Shown: positions 8,715 to 18,540, counted from the stretch's first letter. The stretch is DNA of 64,000 bases from Paenibacillus uliginis N3/975 (GCF_900177425.1 NZ_LT840184.1:1577487-1641486), one strand, 5' to 3'. Numbers and translations: made by a program. Notes: a model not told the origin generated them from the letters alone.

Positions 8715-11700
8715 ATGAGGAATTGGATGAAGAAATGTACCGTTTATACCTTATCGTTTATTTTGATTTTAGGAAACATGACATTTCTAACACCCTTTGA
8801 ATTTGCAGAAGCCTCAGTGAACACGGAACACGGTACAGATACGGTACCTCCTGCAGCTCCGAGCGGACTTTCGGCAATGCCGGGTGATCAGCAGATCACG
8901 TTAAACTGGGGGGCTAATCAAGAGGAGGACATGGCGGAATACCGGATTTATGTCGATGGAGTAAAACATGGAACTGTTACGTCCTCGGTATATACCTACA
9001 ATGTGTCGCCGCTGGAAGCGGGACGGGAATATGATCTTGCGCTGAGTGCCGTGGACGGATCCGACAATGAATCGGAAAAAGTTACGGTGAAGGCAATCCC
9101 TGCAGGAGCTCTTCCGGTCACTGTTCCGAATCTGCTCATTACAGAGCTGGTGCCTGATACATCCAATTTTGTGAGTTATGATGCTTTTGAATTTATCGAA
9201 CTATACAACGCTGGCGATGGGGCAATTGATCTGAAGGATTATCGGATATTATCGGATAAATGGAATAAGGTCATCGATACGTCAATTGTCATCGGGGCGC
9301 GGGAGAGTGTTGTGTTCTGGACCCGGAGAGCGGAGATCGAGCCGCTGACTTGGGAAGCATTTAATAGCTATTATTTCACCTCTTACACCAGCAAATATGT
9401 GCCGAATGAACGGTCGTTCATCATCGGAAACGTTGGAGGCCTTGTAAACAGCGGCACACAATCGGTCGTTTTGCAGGACTCTGCCGGAAACGAGGTGGTA
9501 AGGGCGCCTTATATAGGCGGCGATGTGGCGGAAGGCAAATCGATTACGTTCACTTATCCTGAGGAAGGTAGTAAGCAGATGAGGCAGCTCGCTTCCAAAC
9601 AGCAGCCGACACCAGGATGGGTCATTGAAGGGCAAGCACCTCCAAGAGAGAAGGATGATCAAGCGCCTATGAAGCCGACCGGATTAAATGCCGAGGCAGG
9701 TAACGGAATAGTCAAGCTTACTTGGGATCCGAATACCGAGCCGGACATTGAACGGTACAACATTTATAAAGACGGTACCTTGGAATTTTCTGTTCCGGCG
9801 GATCAACAAATTTTTGAAGTGTACGGTCTGACCGGGAATGTAGCGTACAACTTCGAGGTTACGGGTGTAGACCGCTCGGATTTGGAATCACCGAAGTCGG
9901 ATGTCGTAACTGCTACCCCTTTCCATCAGAAGGTCACGCAGGTCGAGCGAACTCCGAACCCATTAGACAGCAAGTATAAAATGCTGTGGGACATAAGCGG
10001 AGTGGGGCCCGTCATACCTGGACTGAAACAGGATCTGGTTCCGCAAGGGCTTGGTTATTATAAGGAAAAGAACTGGATTCTTGCGGTTTATTATATGGAT
10101 GATGGAAGACCGGGAACCTTGTCTGTTCTGGATGAAGCTAGCGGTAAGCTCTTGAAGTCTGTCGTCTTGATGAATGAGGATGGAACACCTTATACCGGGC
10201 ATGCGGGCGGTGTTGCCGTCAGTCCTGGATATGTATGGATTGCTTCCGGGGAGTTTCTGTTCCAGATTAAGCTGGAGGATCTGGTAAAGGCTGAAGACAA
10301 TGGAGAAATACAGTTTATCGATTCTGTACCCGTTCCTGTTCAAGCTTCATTCAACTATTTTGCGGATGGCGTACTGTGGGTTGGGGAGTTCTACGAGCAG
10401 AAAAGTTACCCAACGGATGCGAGCCACACTATGACCAATAGAACAGGTGAAACGTATTATGCCTGGATGGCAGGATATGAGCTTGATCAGACGACAGGCA
10501 GTATCTCTTCTGAAGACTGGATTCCGGGTTCAACTACACCGGCTACTCCTGATAAGGTGTTATCCATACCTGGTAAGGTGCAGGGAGCTGTTGTAAGAGA
10601 AGACGGCGTCATCTTGAGTACTTCATGGGGCAGAGGAAATGACAGTTTGCTCTATTGGTACAACAATCAGCTTAAAGAGAGTGCCCATGCTACAGCAGCC
10701 ATCAATGGCCGTGATGTACCGGTATGGTTCCTGGATACTCAGGCCGAGAAAGAGCATAACTCCCGACTTAGCATCGTGCCGATGTCCGAGGGGATCGTCG
10801 ATGTGGATGGTGAGCTGTACGTTCAATTAGAATCCGGTGCAACGAAATATCGATATACAACGACTTATATTATGGACCGGATGGTTAAAATCAACCTGAA
10901 TCGCTGGGCAAAGTATGGTCTAGAAGAGCCGCCGGTTGATCCGGGAATTCCTCAAGTGCTGATCTCCCAGTTTATGTACGACGTACCGGGGACTGATGAC
11001 GGGGCGGAATACATTGTGATCAAGAACTATGAAGAGAAGCCAGTTGATATTAGCGGATTTATGATTGGAGACGGCATCAATCAAACTAAAGGAGAAGGCA
11101 TGGCGGCTTTTCCTCCGGATACGATCATAAATCCCGGACAAGAAATTATTCTATCGCAGTCAGGTATACGCTTCAAGCAGATTTACGGTACTGTACCGGA
11201 CTTTGAAACGCCTTGGATCGGGGTGACCCGACCGGTGGATGATCCTGATATTCCGGATTTGCTGCCAACAGACTGGTCGACGGGAATCATCCAGTTGGCT
11301 AATGGCGGAGATGAAATTCTGTTGATGAACGCCAAGGCCGACATTGTGGATTTTGTGCCTTATATCATCGACCGGACATACCGAGATGTTTTTTATAAGG
11401 CGGTAACGGCAACGGCACCGGGAGATGGAAATGCGATTCATCGGATAGGTAGAACCGGAAGTCTTCCGGCTGATTTTGCCGCAGCGCCGCCATCGCTCGG
11501 AGATCGTCCAATACCGCTTCCGACCAGTGACAACTTGCTGATCACTGAGGTCATGTATGATCCGTTGTTTGACGAGGTCTTGGGCGAATTTGTGGAGATA
11601 ACGAATATTTCTGATCAGGATGTCGATATTAGCGGTTACTATTTGGGTGATGAGGAGACAGAAGGTCAAGCGTCACCTGATGGGATGTTCAATTTTCCAG

Positions 11701-14700
11701 CAGGAACAGTCATCAAGCCTTATGAGGTGTTACTCATTGCACGCAACGCTAAAGGAGTCGAGGATCTTTACGGAAGGAAAGCGGATTTTGAATTGGAGGA
11801 TTCGGATTCTTCAGTCGCGAAAATGGAGCCAAACTGCAGCTGGGGCTGCGGCACAATGCAGCTTGCCAACACGGGAGATGAGGTCCTGCTGCTCGACCGG
11901 AACAAAAAACTCGTTGACGCCTTTGTATACAAATCTGGAATGTACATGGGGATAAAAGCTCATCGCGGTGTGAACAGCGGCCACTCGCTCGAGAGGATCA
12001 ACGGAAAAGATACGAAAAACAGTGCCGCCGATTTTGTGGATCAGCCCCGTCCGACACCAGGTGTACTGTTGTTTGGTCCTCAGGGAAGAGAAGATCTGAT
12101 TCCTGTATCCGATCTGAAGGACAACGTTCTTCAGGTTAAGGAACCACAGAGTGCCGTCGCCGCAGCACCGACCGTTATCGATGCTTCCAACGGCATGCCG
12201 GATGAACTTCCTGGAAATATCCCTTCATTTCTGATTCAGGTTCGTTGGTCAGGTAGCGAATTGTATGCAGCCAATCGGAAGATGTCACTCTCGGCAGCAC
12301 TGGACCGTATTCATGGAAGGATGCTTCCTGTTATTGAAATCAATGAGAATAGCATGGTTCAGCCACTTCATCAGCTTTTAAGTGCCCGTGGAATGACAGA
12401 TGTGCTTATTGTTTCAACAAACCCGGACATTATTAAGCAGATCAGAGGGTTGAATGATGAATATCGGGGCGCTGTTCGATTTGAAGATTCAAAGCTTAGT
12501 AAACAGGATATAAAAGAAATTGTTCGTACCGTGCGCCGAAGCACGGGGGTGGTTGCACTCATTGATCAGCAGGCTTTGACCAAGGAACATGTAAGAAGTC
12601 TGTTTGTCCGTTCTGTATCCGTTTGGGGATACGATGTGAAGTCGGAGAGTGAGGCTCACCGCCTGATCTCGATGGGCGTATCAGGGGTTGAAGCATCAGA
12701 TTCAACAGCAGTTGCTGCAGCACTAGGTAAGTACGATGTTACAGACAGTATTACACAGCAACCGATCATTGTGGCTCACCGCGGTATGAGCGCATTGGCA
12801 CCCGAAAATACGATGCCCGCTTTTGAGCTTGCGGTAGAGAAGGGTGCAGAAGTGATCGAGTTGGATATTTTGGAGTCCAAGGATGGTGAACTTGTTCTAA
12901 TTCATGATTATACAGTCGACAGGACAACCAACGGGAAGGGTAGGGTGAGTGAGCTTACCTTGGAACAGTTGAAGAGTCTGACTGCGAATAAAACGAACAA
13001 TCCGGACTGGCAAAAAGAATATGACAAGTATCCGGATGCTAAGATCCCGACACTTGAGGAAGTACTGACCTTTGCCAAGGGTAAAAATGTGGTCCTTGCT
13101 CTTGAAATGAAAGGTTTCGGTCATGAGGATAAAGTAATTGATTTGGTTGAGAAGTATCATATGGAGTCGGATGTTTATGTGACAAGTTTCAGTCAAGATG
13201 TGCTGCAGCGGGTTGAACTGGAGAATCCGGAGATCGGCAGAGGTTATACTCTGGATGGAGGTAAACCATCTCCGGCGGAAGCACTTCAGGACGCAGAAAA
13301 GGTTGTTACGGATCATGTACAGCTTGGAACGTTTTATTTTGCGAATTATTCCATACTCACACCCGAGTTGATAAGCTACGCCAAACATCGCGGACTTCCG
13401 GTCATTGCCTGGACCATTAACAACAAGCAAGGACTTCAGGATGCTGTAAGTATGGGGATTACCGGGTTAATTACCGATTATGCACATTGGATGGACCAAG
13501 TGGCTGTAAACATATCCAGCGGGAAAGATTCCTATGAGTTGAAAGTGGGAGAATCATTATCTTTGGAAGATATGAACGCTTTGGTTCATTTTAAAGCTAT
13601 GGAGCCCGTTCCATTTACAGGTGGCATGCGAATAGTTACCGGCAATGAGGGAGCAGTGTCTCTGGAAAACAGCGGGGGAATTAAAGGACTAAAGCCAGGA
13701 ACGGTATCAGTGCAATTGTATCTGGACTATAAGCCGTTTAGCATTCCGGTTGATGGAGATCCAGTCGTATTAGACAATACTTGGCGTATGTATTCTGAAC
13801 CCGTAACGGTAATAGTGAAAAAGGGTGATGGAGGCAATCCCGAAGGACCCGGAAATCCACCGGAAGAACCGGGTTCGTCTGCCCCTTCTACGGGCGGAAT
13901 AAACGTACCGCCACAGGGAACCGATTCGACGAAGAAAGAATTGCTTGAGCCGACTGAACAGGAACGTAAGGCTGCAAAAGGAAGTTTTACACTTACCGGA
14001 GATCAGCACACGTTGATCATTCCTGCGGAGTTCAAGAGCTGGCTTAACACAAATCAGCTTCAAGTACAACGTGATGGGTTTGTACTTACTATCCCTGAGG
14101 CCGTTCTGGAAGGTGCTTCCGGAATGATTGACCCGTCTTCAGGAGCAGCTGCGAAAGTAATGATCTCTATCCATCTCCTGGACGCTGAACAAAGTAAACA
14201 AGGAGCGGAGCAGTTAGGTCGCCAAGCTTCTGCTGATGTTAAGGCTGTCTCAAGGATGGCAGAATTTCAAATGAAAGTTGTCACGAAGGATGGAGTAACC
14301 ATTCCAATTGGGGAGCTGAAACAGCCTGTGACAATCAAATTGCCGCTTAACGACAATACGGATCCTTGGCTGGTTGGTTTGTATCATACCGCGGAGGATG
14401 GCCGATTCAAGTACGTTAATAGCCGGATAACTGACGAAATTCTGGAAGGGCGAACATCCCTCCTCGGTAAATACACAGCTCTGGAATATCGTAAGACCTT
14501 TACGGATGTTCCAGAATCTTTCTGGGCGGCTAAGGTGATCCAGCAGCTTACGGCTAAACATTTGGTGGAAGGTACGGCTGTGGATCGGTTTTCCCCTCAA
14601 GACAAAGTAACCCGTGCTCAGTTCGTAACGCTGCTGGCCAGAGCGCTGAATTTGCAGGGTGGGCAAAAGATGCCATTCTCTGATGTGCCTACGGGACAGT

Positions 14701-15047
14701 GGTATACAGGACCTGTGGCAGCAGCACATGAAGCGGGTCTGATCGAGGGCGTTTCGGCCAGCAGGTTCGCACCGAACCAGACGATTACCCGTGAGGAGAT
14801 GGCCGTCCTTATGGTGCGCGCTTATCAATATGTATCGAAGGAAAACGGTACAAACGCCCAGCAGATACGTTTTGCCGATGAGGGTGACATCAGCGCCTGG
14901 GCACAGGAGTCCGTTCGAAAAGCTGCTCAACTGGGACTGATGCAAGGGCGCAAAGATGGTAATATGGCGCCCAAAGCAATGACAACCCGGGCTGAAAGTG
15001 TGCAGGCGCTATACAATTTAATAACATCTTTAAAACGGCTTCCTTAA
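8715..15047 (+). CDS. Giant S-layer-anchored multidomain glycerophosphodiester phosphodiesterase
   Basis: Secreted wall protein of 2110 residues. Order as read: signal peptide (1-34); fibronectin III (about 45-125); lamin-tail-like domain (135-300); fibronectin III (315-402); beta-propeller-like stretch (405-735); two more lamin-tail-like domains (about 743-928 and 938-1115); a degenerate GDPD-like segment (1128-1345); an active-looking GDPD barrel (about 1348-1600) with AHRGMSALAPENTMPAFE, the Glu/Asp pair of VIELDI and IHDYTVDRTTNGKG; an Ig-like segment; a Pro/Gly linker near 1710; a beta domain; and three SLH repeats (about 1927-2100). GDPD enzymes split glycerophosphodiesters to glycerol-3-phosphate and an alcohol; lipid headgroups or teichoic acid are possible substrates. 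A perfect cre sits upstream, and the importer and GlpD could use the product. Confidence 0.88.
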   Translation: MRNWMKKCTVYTLSFILILGNMTFLTPFEFAEASVNTEHGTDTVPPAAPSGLSAMPGDQQITLNWGANQEEDMAEYRIYVDGVKHGTVTSSVYTYNVSPLEAGREYDLALSAVDGSDNESEKVTVKAIPAGALPVTVPNLLITELVPDTSNFVSYDAFEFIELYNAGDGAIDLKDYRILSDKWNKVIDTSIVIGARESVVFWTRRAEIEPLTWEAFNSYYFTSYTSKYVPNERSFIIGNVGGLVNSGTQSVVLQDSAGNEVVRAPYIGGDVAEGKSITFTYPEEGSKQMRQLASKQQPTPGWVIEGQAPPREKDDQAPMKPTGLNAEAGNGIVKLTWDPNTEPDIERYNIYKDGTLEFSVPADQQIFEVYGLTGNVAYNFEVTGVDRSDLESPKSDVVTATPFHQKVTQVERTPNPLDSKYKMLWDISGVGPVIPGLKQDLVPQGLGYYKEKNWILAVYYMDDGRPGTLSVLDEASGKLLKSVVLMNEDGTPYTGHAGGVAVSPGYVWIASGEFLFQIKLEDLVKAEDNGEIQFIDSVPVPVQASFNYFADGVLWVGEFYEQKSYPTDASHTMTNRTGETYYAWMAGYELDQTTGSISSEDWIPGSTTPATPDKVLSIPGKVQGAVVREDGVILSTSWGRGNDSLLYWYNNQLKESAHATAAINGRDVPVWFLDTQAEKEHNSRLSIVPMSEGIVDVDGELYVQLESGATKYRYTTTYIMDRMVKINLNRWAKYGLEEPPVDPGIPQVLISQFMYDVPGTDDGAEYIVIKNYEEKPVDISGFMIGDGINQTKGEGMAAFPPDTIINPGQEIILSQSGIRFKQIYGTVPDFETPWIGVTRPVDDPDIPDLLPTDWSTGIIQLANGGDEILLMNAKADIVDFVPYIIDRTYRDVFYKAVTATAPGDGNAIHRIGRTGSLPADFAAAPPSLGDRPIPLPTSDNLLITEVMYDPLFDEVLGEFVEITNISDQDVDISGYYLGDEETEGQASPDGMFNFPAGTVIKPYEVLLIARNAKGVEDLYGRKADFELEDSDSSVAKMEPNCSWGCGTMQLANTGDEVLLLDRNKKLVDAFVYKSGMYMGIKAHRGVNSGHSLERINGKDTKNSAADFVDQPRPTPGVLLFGPQGREDLIPVSDLKDNVLQVKEPQSAVAAAPTVIDASNGMPDELPGNIPSFLIQVRWSGSELYAANRKMSLSAALDRIHGRMLPVIEINENSMVQPLHQLLSARGMTDVLIVSTNPDIIKQIRGLNDEYRGAVRFEDSKLSKQDIKEIVRTVRRSTGVVALIDQQALTKEHVRSLFVRSVSVWGYDVKSESEAHRLISMGVSGVEASDSTAVAAALGKYDVTDSITQQPIIVAHRGMSALAPENTMPAFELAVEKGAEVIELDILESKDGELVLIHDYTVDRTTNGKGRVSELTLEQLKSLTANKTNNPDWQKEYDKYPDAKIPTLEEVLTFAKGKNVVLALEMKGFGHEDKVIDLVEKYHMESDVYVTSFSQDVLQRVELENPEIGRGYTLDGGKPSPAEALQDAEKVVTDHVQLGTFYFANYSILTPELISYAKHRGLPVIAWTINNKQGLQDAVSMGITGLITDYAHWMDQVAVNISSGKDSYELKVGESLSLEDMNALVHFKAMEPVPFTGGMRIVTGNEGAVSLENSGGIKGLKPGTVSVQLYLDYKPFSIPVDGDPVVLDNTWRMYSEPVTVIVKKGDGGNPEGPGNPPEEPGSSAPSTGGINVPPQGTDSTKKELLEPTEQERKAAKGSFTLTGDQHTLIIPAEFKSWLNTNQLQVQRDGFVLTIPEAVLEGASGMIDPSSGAAAKVMISIHLLDAEQSKQGAEQLGRQASADVKAVSRMAEFQMKVVTKDGVTIPIGELKQPVTIKLPLNDNTDPWLVGLYHTAEDGRFKYVNSRITDEILEGRTSLLGKYTALEYRKTFTDVPESFWAAKVIQQLTAKHLVEGTAVDRFSPQDKVTRAQFVTLLARALNLQGGQKMPFSDVPTGQWYTGPVAAAHEAGLIEGVSASRFAPNQTITREEMAVLMVRAYQYVSKENGTNAQQIRFADEGDISAWAQESVRKAAQLGLMQGRKDGNMAPKAMTTRAESVQALYNLITSLKRLP

Positions 15048-15183
15048 AGCCTAACAAGTAATAAATGCAGAAGATGGATCTGACAATAATGAGATGATTG
15101 GTGGAACATTTCCAATGTATACTAAGCGCATGACGAAGTCTGGAATATGGTTTTTGTCAAAGGAGAAGGAAGGGTGATTAGAT

Positions 15184-16152
15184 GTGAAGAAGTTACCCGG
15201 CGTGTTGGCAATAGTCCTCGTGCTGTGCTTGACGTTATCTGGAAACAGTAGTGGCAATACAGCCGCTTTTGCTGCAGTTGATCCCAAGCCTGTAGAAATG
15301 ATCTCTATAAAAGTGAATGGTGCGCAGCAGTTAGGAGAAGCATTTATTCGCAATGGCCGTATAATGGTACCTCTGCGAACCGTCTCGGAGGCTATGGGTG
15401 CCAAAGTGAAATGGAATGCATCAAAGAAATCCGCTTCGGTAGTAAAAGGTAAACATAGCTTTGAACTTTCGGCCGGACAGTTGAAAGCACTGCGAAATGG
15501 TAGCCCGATTGTGATGGATACAGAACCAGTTATGAAAGAAGGACATTTGTTCATTCCACTGCGATTCTCGGCAGAAAGTTTGGGCGGTACTGCAAAGTGG
15601 AATAGTTCAACGAGAGAAGTCAATATATATCCAGACCTGACTCCTGAACAAGCGAAGCAAGCGGTGAAAGAGTTGGCAGACCAGGTTATTCAGTCTCTGA
15701 AGGATCAGGATATTGAACAACTGGCTAAGCTGTCCCACTCGAAGGGAGTAACCTTCTCGCCGTACGCATATGTTGACCGTACAAAGGATGTTACTCTCAG
15801 TAAAGAAAAACTATCTGAAGGCTTTGAGAATAAAAAGACGTATCAGTGGGGCAAGTTTGACGGCAGCGGTAAACCAATATCCATGAGCTTTGAGAACTAC
15901 TATAAGAAGTTTGTTTACAGCCAGGACTTTGCCAAGGCCCCTTACGTTGGGTATAACGAATCGAAGAGTCAAGGGAATACGATTAATAATGCGAGCAAAG
16001 TCTATCCTGGAGCGGTGTTCGTTGAATATTACTTTGATGGCATTAACCCTGAATACGGAGGGATAGATTGGCAGAGCCTTCGTCTCGTGTTCCAAAAAGA
16101 AGGCAGCAGCTGGGTATTGTCCGGCATTATACATGATGAATGGACCATTTGA
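15184..16152 (+). CDS. Secreted stalk-domain (copper amine oxidase N-terminal-like) protein
   Basis: 322 residues, starting with GTG at 15184 behind a weak AAGGGTGAT site. It has a signal peptide (LPGVLAIVLVLCLTLSGN) and then the 'copper amine oxidase N-terminal' beta domain in two halves: RIMVPLRTVSEAMGAKVKWN near residues 60-79 and LFIPLRFSAESLGGTAKWN near 122-140. Despite the name, it has no catalytic role and is a common surface module in Paenibacillus. The C-terminal 160 residues are alpha/beta and not recognised, with no catalytic motif seen. It follows the giant gene by 136 bases and ends in a clear terminator. Confidence 0.75.
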   Translation: MKKLPGVLAIVLVLCLTLSGNSSGNTAAFAAVDPKPVEMISIKVNGAQQLGEAFIRNGRIMVPLRTVSEAMGAKVKWNASKKSASVVKGKHSFELSAGQLKALRNGSPIVMDTEPVMKEGHLFIPLRFSAESLGGTAKWNSSTREVNIYPDLTPEQAKQAVKELADQVIQSLKDQDIEQLAKLSHSKGVTFSPYAYVDRTKDVTLSKEKLSEGFENKKTYQWGKFDGSGKPISMSFENYYKKFVYSQDFAKAPYVGYNESKSQGNTINNASKVYPGAVFVEYYFDGINPEYGGIDWQSLRLVFQKEGSSWVLSGIIHDEWTI

Positions 16153-16161
16153 TAGACTGAA

Positions 16162-16199
16162 AGAGAGGCTCTTATAGATCGATAAGGGCCTCTCTTTTT
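16162..16199 (+). terminator. Rho-independent terminator
   Basis: AGAGAGGCTCTTAT (16162-16175) pairs with ATAAGGGCCTCTCT (16182-16195), followed by TTTT. It ends the stalk-domain gene transcript. Confidence 0.85.
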
Positions 16200-16264
16200 A
16201 ATGTGCACCCAGCATGGGCGCCATCCTTAGGGTGAAAGTCCTGAATGGTGGCTTTCTTTTAGTA

Positions 16265-17197
16265 CTACTCAGGGGAGATCACCATAGGAAGCTGCATAGG
16301 CTCCCTTTCTTCCACATACATCCGCTCTCCGATGACGCCTTGCTCTTCTAGCTGTTTTAACTTGGCTCTAGCCTCAGTTTCAGTCGCATAATACCCTGCT
16401 TCAACAAAAAAAGTACCTTCTCTATCCTTTAATATCCGAATGTTTTCCCATCCCAACAACGCTTCTTCAGCAGCACCTTGTGTTTCGCCATACGGATGAG
16501 AAGCCGTCCGCAGCGAATATACAGGTTGACGTTGCTTTTCCTTAGCGTCATCAGGTGTAATCGTTATGACTACCTGCGCTGGATCTGCGTATTCTTTTAC
16601 ATCATAAGTTATCGCTTTATTGAACGTCACATTGAATCGAATTAAAGAGTCGTCCAGCGTAATAATTTCGTAAGCGTCTTGAATGTATTCGCTCTTCTTT
16701 AATGTTTCAAAGTCTTTAACTGCGGAAAATGCTCGCGCACCGCCCACTGAAAAGGTCATCGTATTCGGATACTCCGTAAATTTGACATGAAATGCGTTTA
16801 CCTTCTCCTGCGTTTGGTTCTGCTTCGTAAAATTCAACGTAATCGTTTCATTGCTGCCTTGCTGTCTTAATGTGATAAAACTAACGTCCGTCGAATCCTG
16901 TATCGTACCGCCTTCGGCACTGCCTTTGTTGAATTGCAGTATTTTCACCAGTTTGCCAAGACCGGGTACATCTTCCAGACTATTTGCAAAGGCCGGCATC
17001 GTGTTTACACTAATTACGAATATCGCCAATACTGCAGCGGTGCTTGCACTCATCGTCTTCATCCAACGGTTTCTTGTTATTGTACGTTTCCGCTGACTCT
17101 TTCCTCTTTCAATCGCCTGCTGCGTAACAGCAGCAAGCTCTGCTGGAATCTCAATATCATGATAGGTTTGTTTCAAACGACTAAGCTCCTTATCCAA
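16265..17197 (-). CDS. Membrane anti-sigma factor, RsiV-like N-terminus with AMIN/SPOR-like external part
   Basis: About 310 residues. The first 50 residues (LDKELSRLKQTYHDIEIPAEL) resemble the cytoplasmic sigma-binding end of RsiV. One membrane helix (about 50-69) follows, then the RsiV-like segment VPGLGKLVKILQF. The outside part differs from RsiV: an AMIN-like stretch (NKAITYDVKEYADPAQVVI) and a SPOR-like C-terminus (about 261-298), both folds associated with peptidoglycan binding. The TTG at 17197 has GGGGAG ten bases upstream and overlaps the sigma stop by 8 bases, implying translational coupling. TTG 17215, GTG 17206 or TTG 17176 are possible alternative starts. It likely holds the sigma factor at 17190 until a wall signal arrives; the sensing role is inference. 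Confidence 0.7.
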   Translation of the reverse strand: MDKELSRLKQTYHDIEIPAELAAVTQQAIERGKSQRKRTITRNRWMKTMSASTAAVLAIFVISVNTMPAFANSLEDVPGLGKLVKILQFNKGSAEGGTIQDSTDVSFITLRQQGSNETITLNFTKQNQTQEKVNAFHVKFTEYPNTMTFSVGGARAFSAVKDFETLKKSEYIQDAYEIITLDDSLIRFNVTFNKAITYDVKEYADPAQVVITITPDDAKEKQRQPVYSLRTASHPYGETQGAAEEALLGWENIRILKDREGTFFVEAGYYATETEARAKLKQLEEQGVIGERMYVEEREPMQLPMVISPE

Positions 17198-17708
17198 GAA
17201 ATTCACGCTCCCCAAGGTTTACTTTTAATTTCTCTAACCCACGGTATATGATGGACTTTACCGAGCTAATAGGCGTATTCAGCACCTCTGCAACTTCCTT
17301 GATCGTCAAATCTTCAAAGTACCGTAGCATAAGTACCGTTTTTGATTTTTCATCAAGCTGTTCCAATGCCTCGAGCAAATCTAGCGCATCGTCTCTTCCT
17401 GCCTGCGTGTAGCTGCCTTCGTGCTCCTTATCCATATACACAACTTTTTTAGATTTGCGAATATAGTCTAGTGCGCAGTTTACAGCAATTCTCGTCAGCC
17501 ACGTGTTAAAATATTGCGGCTGCCTTAACTTGTGTACTGAGATAAAGGCACGATATACAGCCTCTTGTACAATTTCCAGCGCATCTTCTTTATTTCGTAC
17601 ATATGTGTACGCCATCCGGTATACACTTTCTCTTCTTTCTTCTATTAGCAAGGTAAAGCTGTCCTCGTCACCGGCAATCGCTCTTTTTGCTAGTTCGGTT
17701 TGATTCAC
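17190..17708 (-). CDS. ECF RNA polymerase sigma factor, SigV-like
   Basis: A 172-residue alternative sigma factor. Region 2 runs from about residue 20 to 85 (YRMAYTYVRNKEDALEIVQE, then FNTWLTRIAVNCALDYIRK), and region 4 from about 110 to 165 (LDEKSKTVLMLRYFEDLTIK with SSVKSIIYRGLEKLK). ECF factors redirect RNA polymerase to envelope-stress promoters. I prefer GTG 17708 (MNQTELAKRAIAGD), which has AAGGAGG about 12 bases upstream; GTG 17720 is too close to that site. Its partner anti-sigma gene follows with overlapping ends. The Gmad2 gene on the same strand upstream is separated by a terminator. I could not confirm an autoregulatory promoter by eye. Confidence 0.88.
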   Translation of the reverse strand: MNQTELAKRAIAGDEDSFTLLIEERRESVYRMAYTYVRNKEDALEIVQEAVYRAFISVHKLRQPQYFNTWLTRIAVNCALDYIRKSKKVVYMDKEHEGSYTQAGRDDALDLLEALEQLDEKSKTVLMLRYFEDLTIKEVAEVLNTPISSVKSIIYRGLEKLKVNLGEREFLG

Positions 17709-17751
17709 GCGGTTACACACCCTCCTTCTGAATGTATGTGTTTATGACAAA

Positions 17752-17775
17752 CCCGCAGTGCATAGGCACTGCGGG
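17752..17775 (-). terminator. Terminator after the Gmad2-repeat gene
   Basis: A perfect 10-base stem CCCGCAGTGC / GCACTGCGGG with a 4-base loop. On the minus strand it is followed by TTTGT. It separates the Gmad2 gene (17785-18540) from the sigma operon. Confidence 0.75.
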
Positions 17776-17784
17776 AATATGTCA

Positions 17785-18540
17785 TTACTTCACAGGCATA
17801 ACCACTTTATTGGTGATCTTTCCAGTAGCTTGATCTACTTCGAACAATTCAACTGTGAGCGGCTTGTCACCGGATAATTTGCTGACAGGGATTGAAATTT
17901 TTCGGGTAAATGTTCCCCACTCTGGGCCACCTTTGGATGCTGTTCCGAAGCCTGTTGCTACAATCTTATTACCTTGCTTGACCGCATATTGATAAGTTCC
18001 TTCATGTACGCTTGCTTCGCCTTTTACAGTGTAAACGACAGCTGACGATGTTACTTTTGTATTACGAAACACCTGATTTTGTTTTGCTTCGCCGATCTTA
18101 TTCATAGGAACTGTAAGTTTGTTTACGCTAGCGCCAGTAGCTTGATCTATTACAAACAGTTCAAGTGTCATCGGCTTATCACCGAAAAGCTTGCTTTTCG
18201 GAATGGAGATGTATTGTGAGAATGTTCCCCACTCTGGACCACCCTTTGATGCTGTTCCGAAGCCTTTTGCTACAATCTTATTACCTTGCTTGACCGCATA
18301 TTGATAAGTTCCTTCAAATAAACTTGCTTCACCTTTCACCGTAAATGTGAAAGCCGACTCCATTACTTTAATGTTACGGAACATTTTTTGCTGCTGTTTA
18401 GCAGTTGCTTTTTTAACGTGCTGCTGTGTAACGGACTTTGGTTGTGCTTGATCTGCCAAAGTCGTGTTCATAAAGCCCGCGAAAGCGGAACCTGTCAAAA
18501 TAGTTGCTGTTAAGAGTGCGATTGTTTTGTTTTTCATCAT
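17785..18540 (-). CDS. Secreted protein with two Gmad2-type repeats
   Basis: 251 residues with a signal peptide (KTIALLTATILTGSAFAGF). The rest is two tandem copies of about 95 residues, beginning MFRNIKVMESAFTFTVKGEA and VFRNTKVTSSAVVYTVKGEA. Both carry the pattern EGTYQYAVKQGNKIVA, GFGTASKGGPEWGTF and a closing acidic 'DQATG' loop. This matches the Gmad2 immunoglobulin-like domain found in spore-germination and wall proteins. The two copies are very similar, indicating a recent duplication. Its function is not known; an extracellular or spore-surface binding role is likely. It is adjacent to an ECF sigma operon but separately terminated. Confidence 0.75.
   Translation of the reverse strand: MMKNKTIALLTATILTGSAFAGFMNTTLADQAQPKSVTQQHVKKATAKQQQKMFRNIKVMESAFTFTVKGEASLFEGTYQYAVKQGNKIVAKGFGTASKGGPEWGTFSQYISIPKSKLFGDKPMTLELFVIDQATGASVNKLTVPMNKIGEAKQNQVFRNTKVTSSAVVYTVKGEASVHEGTYQYAVKQGNKIVATGFGTASKGGPEWGTFTRKISIPVSKLSGDKPLTVELFEVDQATGKITNKVVMPVK

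Noticed and set aside
16203..16258. Sequence resembling the 5' end of a group II intron (GTGCACCCAGCATGGGCGC and GGGTGAAAGTCCTGA)
   Set aside because: Only about 55 bases match loosely, with no domain V, no maturase and an alternative reading as a terminator-like stem after the anti-sigma gene.
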